From: Candidatus Hebobacteria bacterium
GTDB lineage: Bacteria; Armatimonadota; Hebobacteria; Hebobacterales; Hebobacteraceae
Direction of reading: 5' to 3'
DNA: 8,972 bases
NCBI GenBank assembly: GCA_029821235.1
Contig: JALGTT010000038.1
Coordinates: forward strand, 1-8,972
Shown piece by piece: positions 1 to 5,560 of this stretch. A program made the translations under genes and the position numbers. Positions within the stretch are counted from its first letter, which is position 1; each line of letters begins with the position of its first letter. A model generated the notes under the pieces. It had not been told where the DNA came from. It did no database searches and saw only the letters and a list, made by a program, of their open reading frames with translations.

Positions 1-75
1 GACGGCATGAACTGACCGGCGCGCGGCCGGACTGGGCGAGGTTCTCAGAGGTCAGCAGAGGTTGCGGGCGGGTGG

Positions 76-1137
76 CTAGACCTGGTCTCCGCCTTCGCGG
101 GCGAACTCCTCCAGTAGTTTCCGCTGCTTTCTGGAGAGGCGTTGTGGGGTGACCACCCGGACGGTGACGTAGAGCGAACCCCTCACTCCGGTCTCCGGGT
201 CGGGCAGCCCGTGGCCGCGGAGCCGGAATCTCTCCCCGGTCTGGGTGCCGGCGGGGATGCGGACCTTTTCCCTTCCGTTGAGGGTGGCGATTTCCACCTC
301 ACCGCCCAGGGCGGCGACGGTGAAGGGGATGGGCACCTCACATGCGAGGTCTCTTCCCTGCCGGGCGAAGGTCTCGTGGGGCTCCACTCGCACCACCACG
401 AACAGATCCCCCGGCGGTCCGCCTCGCTCCCCCGGCTCCCCCGCGCCCTCCACTCTCAGGGTGCCGCCGTCCTCGATCCCCGCGGGAATGGCGACCCGCG
501 TCTCCACTCGGCCCGGCCTGAGCCCCATCCCCCGGCAGGCGGGACACGGATCCGCGACCGCGCGGCCCTCCCCCCCGCACCGCGCGCAGGTAGTGACGGT
601 GGAGAGTTGGCCGAAGGGAGTGCGGGTGGTGTGCTGCACCTGGCCCGCGCCTCCGCAGGCGGGGCAGGTCGCCGGGGCGCGGCGGGACCGGCTTCCGGTG
701 CCGTCGCACCGGTCACAGGGCAGGAGTTTCTCGACCGTGACCGTCTTCTCCGCCCCGACGGCGACCTCTTCGAGGGTGAGAGTCACGTCACATCTGAGGT
801 CGGCCCCGCGGCGAGGCGAAGGGCGGCGGGGGCGCGGCTGGCCGAAGAAGGCATCGAAGAGTTCCCCGAAACCGGTGAGTTGGTCCCACAGGTCGCCGGC
901 CATGATGCCGGACGGGCCGGCCTGGCCGAAGCGGTCGTACTGGGCGCGGCGTTCCGGATCGGAGAGGACCTCATAGGCGGCCGAGACCTCCTTGAACTTG
1001 GCCTCCGCCTCCGGGTCCGAGGGGTTCAAGTCGGGGTGGTACTTCCTTGCCAGTCTCCGGAAGGCGCGCCTGATCTCGGCCTGACTGGCATTGCGGTCTA
1101 CGCCGAGGATCTCATAGTAGTCGCGGCGCTCCGGCAT
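76..1137 (-). CDS. dnaJ: Chaperone protein DnaJ (Hsp40, type I)
   Basis: Co-chaperone that delivers unfolded clients to DnaK and stimulates its ATPase; cytoplasmic. The 353-residue product has a J domain (about residues 5-70) with the HPD motif at 34-36. Four CxxCxGxG zinc-binding repeats follow, at 141-148, 158-165, 184-191 and 198-205, and then the two C-terminal beta domains that bind substrate (about 210-335). All eight zinc cysteines are present, so this is a type I DnaJ and not a CbpA-like protein. The usual glycine/phenylalanine-rich linker is short and replaced at 71-112 by a stretch with few GGF repeats and a basic, proline-rich end. The ATG gives the standard start just before RDYYEILGV. 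It begins 12 bases after the rpoZ stop; the nearest Shine-Dalgarno-like sequence is about 17 bases upstream inside rpoZ, which suggests translational coupling. No dnaK or grpE is in the window. Family assignment is very secure. Confidence 0.98.
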   Translation of the reverse strand: MPERRDYYEILGVDRNASQAEIRRAFRRLARKYHPDLNPSDPEAEAKFKEVSAAYEVLSDPERRAQYDRFGQAGPSGIMAGDLWDQLTGFGELFDAFFGQPRPRRPSPRRGADLRCDVTLTLEEVAVGAEKTVTVEKLLPCDRCDGTGSRSRRAPATCPACGGAGQVQHTTRTPFGQLSTVTTCARCGGEGRAVADPCPACRGMGLRPGRVETRVAIPAGIEDGGTLRVEGAGEPGERGGPPGDLFVVVRVEPHETFARQGRDLACEVPIPFTVAALGGEVEIATLNGREKVRIPAGTQTGERFRLRGHGLPDPETGVRGSLYVTVRVVTPQRLSRKQRKLLEEFAREGGDQV

Positions 1138-1143
1138 GGCGGA

Positions 1144-1160
1144 AGGAGGTCATTCCTCCT
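1144..1160 (-). promoter_or_regulatory. Hairpin over the rpoZ stop codon and dnaJ leader
   Basis: On the minus strand AGGAGG (1155-1160), loop AATGA (1150-1154) and CCTCCT (1144-1149) form a perfect 6-bp stem. The rpoZ stop codon TGA sits in the loop. The 5' arm is the only strong Shine-Dalgarno-like sequence before dnaJ, so folding would hide it and a ribosome finishing rpoZ would open it. The hairpin is seen in the sequence; the coupling role is inference. Confidence 0.45.
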
Positions 1161-1386
1161 CTTCGGTTTCCGGTCCTCTGATGCGGACCGAGCCGCGTGC
1201 GATCTCGCCGATGGCGCGGTTGACGAGCGCGCCGTCGCTGGGCTCGAAGGTGCTGTCTATGCGCTCTTTGAGGTCGTGGGCGCGCCTGGCGACCCCCACC
1301 ACCAGCGCGTAGCGGCCATACCTCTTCGCCAGTCTGTCCAGGATTCTGGTCTGCCGGCCGACGCCGGACCGATGACGCGTTCTCAT
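1150..1386 (-). CDS. rpoZ: DNA-directed RNA polymerase subunit omega
   Basis: Small subunit that helps assemble the beta' subunit into RNA polymerase. The 78-residue product shows the omega core: ILDRLAKRYGRYALVVGVARRAHDL near the N-terminus, then a conserved VNRAIGEIARGSVRI segment, and a short acidic tail ending in EEEE. Length fits the family (about 65-90 residues). I chose the ATG at 1386 because AGAGG lies upstream of it; the in-frame ATG at 1410 would add MPLRGCET and has only a weak GGGA site. It has its own consensus promoter and a leader of about 130 bases, separating it from rnhB, and is followed after 12 bases by dnaJ. It is divergent enough that the call rests on the core pattern, but I see no better alternative. 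Confidence 0.88.
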   Translation of the reverse strand: MRTRHRSGVGRQTRILDRLAKRYGRYALVVGVARRAHDLKERIDSTFEPSDGALVNRAIGEIARGSVRIRGPETEEEE

Positions 1387-1488
1387 GGTCTCACAACCTC
1401 TCAGGGGCATCTAATCCCGAATGTCGCCCTTGCCCGGACAAGTCCCGGAGCGGGGGCGGCCTCTGCCAGTTCGCCTTCCCCGGTGGTC

Positions 1489-1518
1489 TGCCGCGAGATT
1501 TCGTTCCTGCGCGCGGCA
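1489..1518 (-). other. Stem-loop at the 5' end of the rpoZ-dnaJ transcript
   Basis: TGCCGCG (1489-1495) and CGCGGCA (1512-1518) are perfect inverted repeats separated by 16 bases. The predicted transcription start, about 7 bases past the -10 box, falls near 1519, so the RNA would begin almost directly with this stem. A 5'-terminal stem-loop can protect an mRNA from decay; that role here is inference. Confidence 0.4.
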
Positions 1519-1525
1519 AAGCCTA

Positions 1526-1555
1526 ATTATAGGGATCGCATCATCCCCTTGTCAA
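1526..1555 (-). promoter_or_regulatory. Consensus sigma-70 promoter for rpoZ-dnaJ
   Basis: On the minus strand TTGACA (1550-1555) and TATAAT (1526-1531) are separated by 18 bases (1532-1549). Both hexamers match the housekeeping sigma factor consensus exactly. The TGA inside the -35 box is the rnhB stop codon (1552-1554). It lies about 140 bases before rpoZ and points towards it. A match this exact in DNA this rich in GC is very unlikely to be chance. Confidence 0.9.
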
Positions 1556-2217
1556 CTTGTGCCCGCACCGCGCTCCGTATTCACCCCCGACCAGTCCAGC
1601 CCGAGTCGCTGCTGGAGCAGGGAGCGGACCGGTGCGAAGGTCATCCGGTGCGCGGGACACGGCCCCAGGGCGGAAAGGCACTCCAGGTGTCCGGGGGTGG
1701 CGTATCCCTTGTGCCGGTCGAACCCGTACTCCGGGTAGCGGGCGTGCAGGTCCTCCATGATGCGGTCTCGCGTCACTTTGGCGATGATGGAGGCGGCGGC
1801 GATAGAGGCGCAGAGGCGGTCGCCGTGCACGATGTTGCGCTGGGCCACCGGGCAGGCTGGCAGAGGACGCCCGTCCACCAGGGCCAGCGCCGGAATCGGC
1901 TCCAATTTCAGGATCGCCTCCCGCATGGCGCGGTGGGTGGCGCGCAGCACATTGATGCGGTCCACCGTCTTCGCGTCCATCACCGCGACTCCGATGGACA
2001 GCGCCTTGTCTTGAATCAGATCGAAGAGGCGCTCCCGCGCGGAGGCGGTGAGCGCCTTGGAATCGTTCAGCCCGGGCAGCCGACAGCGAGGGGGCAGAAT
2101 CACCGCCGCTGCCACCACCGGCCCGGCCAGCGGGCCGCGCCCCGCCTCATCCACCCCCGCGATGGGGGAGATGCCCTCCGCGCGCAGTTTCCGTTCGACG
2201 CGCCACAAGCCCCGCAT
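1552..2217 (-). CDS. rnhB: Ribonuclease HII
   Basis: Cleaves the RNA strand of RNA-DNA hybrids and starts removal of single ribonucleotides from DNA; cytoplasmic. The 221-residue product has the family signature GVDEAGRGPLAGP at 21-33, LNDSK at 50-54, LVDG at 113-116 and GDRLCASIAAASIIAK at 132-147. The four acidic catalytic residues fit D23, E24, D115 and D133; the intervals of 92 and 18 residues match the E. coli enzyme (D16, E17, D108, D126). HKGYATPGH at 169-177 is also typical. The ATG at 2217 has GAGG seven bases upstream. It follows lepB by 22 bases in an rplS-lepB-rnhB run. Its last codons overlap the -35 box of the rpoZ promoter. Highly secure. Confidence 0.97.
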   Translation of the reverse strand: MRGLWRVERKLRAEGISPIAGVDEAGRGPLAGPVVAAAVILPPRCRLPGLNDSKALTASARERLFDLIQDKALSIGVAVMDAKTVDRINVLRATHRAMREAILKLEPIPALALVDGRPLPACPVAQRNIVHGDRLCASIAAASIIAKVTRDRIMEDLHARYPEYGFDRHKGYATPGHLECLSALGPCPAHRMTFAPVRSLLQQRLGLDWSGVNTERGAGTS

Positions 2218-2239
2218 GGCCTTACCTCGATGGCGCCCG

Positions 2240-3001
2240 CTATGGACGCGCAGCGTGCTGTGCGGGCTGCGCCTCGGCCTCCGTCACCACCGATTCGCCC
2301 AGCAGCCGGAGATCGCGGTTGTCGCTGACCAGCCGGATGCGGTGGGGAGGCCAGAAGATGACCATCGCCTTCCCCAACACCCGTTCGGCCCGCAGATAGG
2401 GCTTGGGCTCCCCGGTCATCGGATCCGCCCACACATGGCTGTCCCGGCTGAGGTTGCGGTTGTCCCCCAGCACGAAGTAGCAGTCTTCCGGCACCTGGTA
2501 GCCCTCGGAGACGAGGTTGCCGAATTCGTCCGTGGGCCAGTCGTAGTTGGGGACGCGCGCGCCCGGCGGTTCCTGGATCAGGTGTCCGTTCACGAACACC
2601 CCCACTCCGGCAACGATGCGAATGCGGTCCCCGGGCAGCCCGATCAGCCGTTTCACGAAGTCCTTCTTCTGGTGGTCTTGGGGATCCTTGGCCTGGGGCG
2701 GGGCCTCGAACACGAGAATGTCTCCCCGCCGCGGCGGGTTCAGGCGGTAGATGAAGCGATTGACGAGGATGCGGTCTCCCTTGAGAAAGGTGGGCTCCAT
2801 GGAGCCGGAGGGGATGAAGAACGCCTGCACCACGAAAGGCCGGATGATGATGAATACGAGCAGGAAGGCGATCAGGCCGGAGTCCAGCAGCTCGACCATG
2901 AACTTGCGCGCCGGCGCAGAGCGCCAGAGCCCCCAGACGATGCGCAGAAACACCAGAGCGGAGACGAGAGCGGCGATCTTCCAGGGGTTGTCGAGGTTCA
3001 T
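2240..3001 (-). CDS. lepB: Signal peptidase I
   Basis: Membrane serine protease that removes signal peptides from exported proteins, with its active site on the outer face of the cytoplasmic membrane. The 253-residue protein has two N-terminal hydrophobic segments (about 9-25 and 41-56) and then the S26 peptidase domain. The catalytic serine is S67 in IPSGSMEPT and the general-base lysine is K117 in FVKRLIGLPGD. The GDNR...SRDS box is at 179-188. All catalytic boxes are intact. The ATG at 3001 has only a weak ribosome binding site (GGATGGAAG, rather far upstream), so translation may depend on ribosomes ending rplS 22 bases earlier. The C-terminal tail of about 20 residues beyond the last conserved box is Ala/Gln/Pro-rich and probably disordered. 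Confidence 0.97.
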   Translation of the reverse strand: MNLDNPWKIAALVSALVFLRIVWGLWRSAPARKFMVELLDSGLIAFLLVFIIIRPFVVQAFFIPSGSMEPTFLKGDRILVNRFIYRLNPPRRGDILVFEAPPQAKDPQDHQKKDFVKRLIGLPGDRIRIVAGVGVFVNGHLIQEPPGARVPNYDWPTDEFGNLVSEGYQVPEDCYFVLGDNRNLSRDSHVWADPMTGEPKPYLRAERVLGKAMVIFWPPHRIRLVSDNRDLRLLGESVVTEAEAQPAQHAARP

Positions 3002-3023
3002 GGCCGCAGAGCTTCCATCCGCC

Positions 3024-3368
3024 TCAGCGGCGACGGTCTTCCTTGATGCGGGCGGCGCGCCCGGAGCGCCCGCGCAGGTAGAACAACTTGGCCCGGCGCA
3101 CCCGCCCTCTGCGGAGCACTTCGATCTTCTCCACCCGCGGGGAATGGGTGAAGAAGGTCCGCTCCACCCCGATGCCGTGGGTCACCCGACGGACGGTGAA
3201 AGTCTCCTTCACCCCGGAGTTGCGGCGGGCGATGACTACCCCCTGATAGGGCTGGCTGCGCTCCCGGCCGCCCTCGGTGACCCGTACGGTGACCCGCACC
3301 TGGTCGCCGGGGCCGAACTCGGGCACGTTCTTCTTCAGTTGCGCGTTCTCGATCTCAGCAATTACCAT
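3024..3368 (-). CDS. rplS: 50S ribosomal protein L19
   Basis: Large-subunit ribosomal protein located at the interface with the 30S subunit. The 114-residue product has the L19 pattern throughout: a start helix ending in QLKKNVPEFGPGDQVRV, then GVVIARRNSGVKETFTVRR, VERTFFTHSPRVEKIEVLRRG and the C-terminal RRAKLFYLRGRSGRAARIKE. I place the start at the ATG at 3368 and not the upstream in-frame ATG at 3398, because MVIAEIENAQ matches the family N-terminus and GGGAGGAG lies 3 bases before it. It is the first gene of an rplS-lepB-rnhB unit with its own promoter and an attenuator-like leader. Confidence 0.98.
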   Translation of the reverse strand: MVIAEIENAQLKKNVPEFGPGDQVRVTVRVTEGGRERSQPYQGVVIARRNSGVKETFTVRRVTHGIGVERTFFTHSPRVEKIEVLRRGRVRRAKLFYLRGRSGRAARIKEDRRR

Positions 3369-3383
3369 GGTCTCCTCCCAGAG

Positions 3384-3396
3384 GGGCGGACCGCCC
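3384..3396 (-). promoter_or_regulatory. Small hairpin beside the rplS ribosome binding site, possible antiterminator strand
   Basis: GGGCG (3384-3388) and CGCCC (3392-3396) can form a 5-bp hairpin a few bases upstream of the rplS Shine-Dalgarno sequence (3372-3379). The overlapping 8-mer at 3385-3392 is exactly complementary to 3434-3441, which is one arm plus part of the loop of the terminator hairpin further upstream in the leader. The two pairings exclude each other. The complementarity is seen directly; function is inferred. Confidence 0.4.
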
Positions 3397-3415
3397 ATGC
3401 CCGCGAGGGTGGACT

Positions 3416-3446
3416 AAGAAAAGCCCGGCGGAAGGTCCGCCAGGGC
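3416..3446 (-). terminator. Terminator-like hairpin in the rplS leader (attenuator candidate)
   Basis: Read on the minus strand, GCCC (3443-3446), a bulged T, GGCGGA (3436-3441) and loop CCT are followed by TCCGCC (3427-3432) and GGGC (3423-3426), then TTTTCTT (3416-3422). This is a 10-bp GC-rich stem with one bulge and a T-rich tail, the form of a Rho-independent terminator. It lies after the rplS promoter and about 50 bases before the start codon, so it would stop rplS transcription early unless prevented. No minus-strand gene lies immediately upstream that would need it as an ordinary terminator. Confidence 0.65.
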
Positions 3447-3473
3447 GGAAAGGCACAACTCGAATCGGCGAGA

Positions 3474-3502
3474 ATTATATCACACGGCCGGGCCGGGTGC
3501 AA
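3474..3502 (-). promoter_or_regulatory. Promoter for rplS-lepB-rnhB
   Basis: On the minus strand TATAAT (3474-3479) is preceded by TGA, giving an extended -10 (TGnTATAAT). A partial -35 box TTGCAC (3497-3502) is 17 bases upstream. This AT-rich patch stands out in very GC-rich surroundings. Transcription would start near 3467, giving a leader of about 100 bases before rplS. Confidence 0.75.
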
Positions 3503-3505
3503 CCG

Positions 3506-3520
3506 GGGCGCTCGGCGCCC
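3506..3520 (+). other. Inverted repeat in the leader of the PfkB-family kinase gene
   Basis: GGGCGC (3506-3511), TCG and GCGCCC (3515-3520) form a perfect 6-bp hairpin about 40 bases before the kinase start and just outside the rplS -35 box. It has no T-rich tail. It could be an operator or an mRNA stem; no role can be assigned. I see no convincing plus-strand promoter in 3400-3558. Confidence 0.3.
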
Positions 3521-3558
3521 TCCGCCCAGGCCGAGAAGTCCGAGGAGCAGACATCGTC

Positions 3559-4494
3559 ATGTCAGATGAGGACGAGGGAAAGGCAGCCCCTGTGTTGGTG
3601 GTGGGGTCGGTGGCCCTGGACAGCGTGCGCACGCCGTTCGGGGAGGTCGCGGAGGCGCTGGGCGGGGCCGCCAGCTATGCCTCCGTCGCCGCCAGTTTCT
3701 TCGCGCCTCCTCGCATCGTGGCGGTGGTGGGGCAGGATTTTCCGCAGGGGCATGTCGCCGCGCTCGCGGAGCGCGGGGTGGACCTCTCCGGCCTCCGGCG
3801 CTCCACCGGCCGCACCTTCCGCTGGACCGGGTACTACGAGTACGACTTGAACCAGGCCCACACTGTTTCCACAGAACTCAACGTGTTCGCCAACTTCCGC
3901 CCGGAACTTCCCGAGAACTACCGTCATTCCCCCTACGTCTTCCTGGCCAATATCGATCCCGTTCTCCAGTTGTATGTCCTGGATCAGGTGCGCCGCCCCA
4001 GATTGGTGGCCTGCGACACCATGAACTACTGGATAGAGAGCGCCCCGGACAAGGTGCGGGAGGTGCTGGCCCGGGTGGACGTAGCGCTGATGAACGACGC
4101 GGAGGCCCGACAACTCACCGGGGAGGCGAACTTGATCGCAGCCGCGCGCCGGGTGTTGGAGTACGGCCCCGGGGTGGTGATCGTGAAGAAGGGGGAGCAC
4201 GGCGCGGTCATGCTGTCCGCGGACTCCTACTTCACGGCCCCCGGTTACCCGCTGGAGGAGGTCCGCGATCCCACCGGCGCGGGGGACACCTTCGCCGGGG
4301 CCCTGATGGGCTATCTCGCAAGGTGCGGTGAATGCGGCGACGGAGAGTTGCGCCGAGCCATCATCTGCGGCTCGGTGCTCGCCTCGTTCACGGTGGAGGA
4401 TTTCTCGCTTCGCCGCCTCTTCCGGCTCACGCCGGAGGAGATTGCGGAACGGTACCATGAGATAATCCGCATCACGCGCTTCGATGCTCTGTAG
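3559..4494 (+). CDS. PfkB-family carbohydrate (or nucleoside) kinase
   Basis: ATP-dependent kinase of the ribokinase superfamily; cytoplasmic; substrate unknown. The 311-residue protein starts with the usual VLVVGSVALDSV strand (12-23), has the GG of signature 1 at 35-36 (GGAASYASVAA), and the C-terminal signature DPTGAGDTFAGA at 237-248, where D243 is the expected catalytic base and GAGD forms the anion hole. VVIVKKGEHGAVM (206-218) is the typical nucleotide-binding lead-in. LANIDP (129-134) and VACDTMNYWIE (150-160) lie where the sugar-contact region is expected and may mark a specific subfamily, but I cannot name its substrate. The ATG has GAGGAG 11 bases upstream. It is divergent from rplS and followed after 9 bases by the DUF4097-type gene, so the two are probably one operon. 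Confidence 0.92.
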   Translation: MSDEDEGKAAPVLVVGSVALDSVRTPFGEVAEALGGAASYASVAASFFAPPRIVAVVGQDFPQGHVAALAERGVDLSGLRRSTGRTFRWTGYYEYDLNQAHTVSTELNVFANFRPELPENYRHSPYVFLANIDPVLQLYVLDQVRRPRLVACDTMNYWIESAPDKVREVLARVDVALMNDAEARQLTGEANLIAAARRVLEYGPGVVIVKKGEHGAVMLSADSYFTAPGYPLEEVRDPTGAGDTFAGALMGYLARCGECGDGELRRAIICGSVLASFTVEDFSLRRLFRLTPEEIAERYHEIIRITRFDAL

Positions 4495-4503
4495 GAGGGG
4501 AGA

Positions 4504-5529
4504 ATGAGAAGACTGGTCATTGCCCTCGCGATGCTGGGGGCGATCGCGGTGCTGACGGTAGTGGTGACGAAGCGAGGAGAGACGCCCTCTTCCCGCACCC
4601 CCGAGAGCGCGGCCCCGCGCGAGACGTCGGACAGGGCGGCCGACGAGACGGCCGCGGAGCCGCTGTCGCAGCAGCACGACGCTTGCTCTGTCGCCACCGA
4701 GGATGGCTCCTCCATCGAGAAGGTGACCGTGGACAACCCCTTCGGCAGCGTGCGAGTTACGGGGGGCGATTCCGCGGTGTCGGTGACGAAGAGAATCTAC
4801 CTCCCGGACGATGCCGGCCAGGAGGTCCTGCCGAAGAACTTGCCGGTGGAGGTGAGGAGCGAGACGACGCCAGAGGGCGAGTACAAGGTGGAGGTGGTGC
4901 CCATCGAGGACACGGACCTGCTCGATGTCATCGCCGTTGACCTGAAGGTGTCCGTTCCCGCGGCCACCCCCGTGGAGGTCACGGTCACCTCCGGCGAGGC
5001 GAGAGTGTCCGGCTTCGCGGCAAAGGTAACGGTCCACGGTCAGGCCGGGAAGGTGACCGTCAGCGACTGCTCCGGAGGGGTGACCGCCAGCACCACCGTG
5101 GGCGATGTGGAGATCGCCGATGCAGTGGGCGAGATCAAGGCCAACACGAGCAGCGGTGCGCTGTTCCTCGACAATGTAGAGGGCGAGATCACCGCCCGCA
5201 CCATGAGCGGAATGGCGAACGTGGACGCCGAACGGGCCGACAAACTCATCGTGGGGAGCATGAACGGCTTGATTGACGTCAAGGTCAGGTCCCCCTTCTC
5301 CGGCCAGATGGAGGTGCGGAGCATGAGCGGGGACATCGTGGTCGCCATCCCCGCCTCCTCGAACTGCCGGGTCCGCACCGCCACCAACACCGGCCCCATC
5401 TCATGCACCCTGCCGCTTTCCGCAGTGGAGCGGGCGGGGCCGAACGTCAGCGGCCGGCTGGGCGGGGGAAAGGGATATGTCGAGGTGACCAACAACAGCG
5501 GCGCGATTGCGGTGAAGCCGCTGAAATAG
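4504..5529 (+). CDS. Membrane-anchored DUF4097-type beta-repeat protein
   Basis: 341 residues. It begins with an uncleaved-looking signal anchor (residues 3-22), then a polar, charged linker rich in Ala, Glu, Ser and Thr (24-60), then an extracytoplasmic beta-repeat domain (about 70-340). From about 158 on it shows successive short repeats of 12-20 residues with an SG or NG turn followed by alternating hydrophobic residues: TSGEARVSG, TVGDVEIAD, SSGALFLDN, MSGMANVDA, MNGLIDVKV, MSGDIVVAI, TGPISCTL, NSGAIAVK. This is the pattern of DUF4097/putative adhesin domains, predicted to form a beta-solenoid. No lipobox, sortase motif or enzymatic residues are visible. The start has a strong GGAGGGG site 3 bases before the ATG and lies 9 bases after the kinase gene. 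Members often sit with envelope-stress or transport genes; the exact function is unknown. Confidence 0.8.
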   Translation: MRRLVIALAMLGAIAVLTVVVTKRGETPSSRTPESAAPRETSDRAADETAAEPLSQQHDACSVATEDGSSIEKVTVDNPFGSVRVTGGDSAVSVTKRIYLPDDAGQEVLPKNLPVEVRSETTPEGEYKVEVVPIEDTDLLDVIAVDLKVSVPAATPVEVTVTSGEARVSGFAAKVTVHGQAGKVTVSDCSGGVTASTTVGDVEIADAVGEIKANTSSGALFLDNVEGEITARTMSGMANVDAERADKLIVGSMNGLIDVKVRSPFSGQMEVRSMSGDIVVAIPASSNCRVRTATNTGPISCTLPLSAVERAGPNVSGRLGGGKGYVEVTNNSGAIAVKPLK

Positions 5530-5560
5530 CAGATGGCCGCGGCCGGCGGGACCGGTCGGG
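5530..5560. other. Convergent junction without an intrinsic terminator
   Basis: The 31 bases between the stop codons of the DUF4097-type gene and the large GNAT gene contain a perfect 10-bp palindrome GGCCGCGGCC (5535-5544), but no T-rich tract on either strand. Termination here would need Rho or collision of polymerases. Confidence 0.5.

Noticed and set aside
1..75. Possible start of a further minus-strand gene (ATG at 6-8) after dnaJ
   Set aside because: Only two codons are inside the window and no ribosome binding site precedes the ATG. The short repeats here (CAGAGGT at 46-52 and 56-62; CCGGC/GCCGG at 16-30) have no T tract and no clear role.
142..2328. 728-codon plus-strand open frame across dnaJ, rpoZ and rnhB
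   Set aside because: It is antisense to three firmly identified genes, has no recognisable domain, and is low-complexity in the way expected from the complementary strand of GC-rich coding DNA.
3369..3398. Upstream ATG extending L19 by 10 residues
   Set aside because: The added residues do not fit the L19 family, and the strong GGGAGGAG site belongs to the ATG at 3368.
3400..3558. Plus-strand promoter for the kinase operon
   Set aside because: The only AT-rich patch (about 3471-3481) gives no plausible -35 box at the right distance on the plus strand; it fits the minus-strand rplS promoter much better.
3562..5037. 491-codon minus-strand open frame opposite the kinase and DUF4097-type genes
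   Set aside because: It is His/Arg/Gly-rich without motifs and lies opposite two recognised genes that have good ribosome binding sites.
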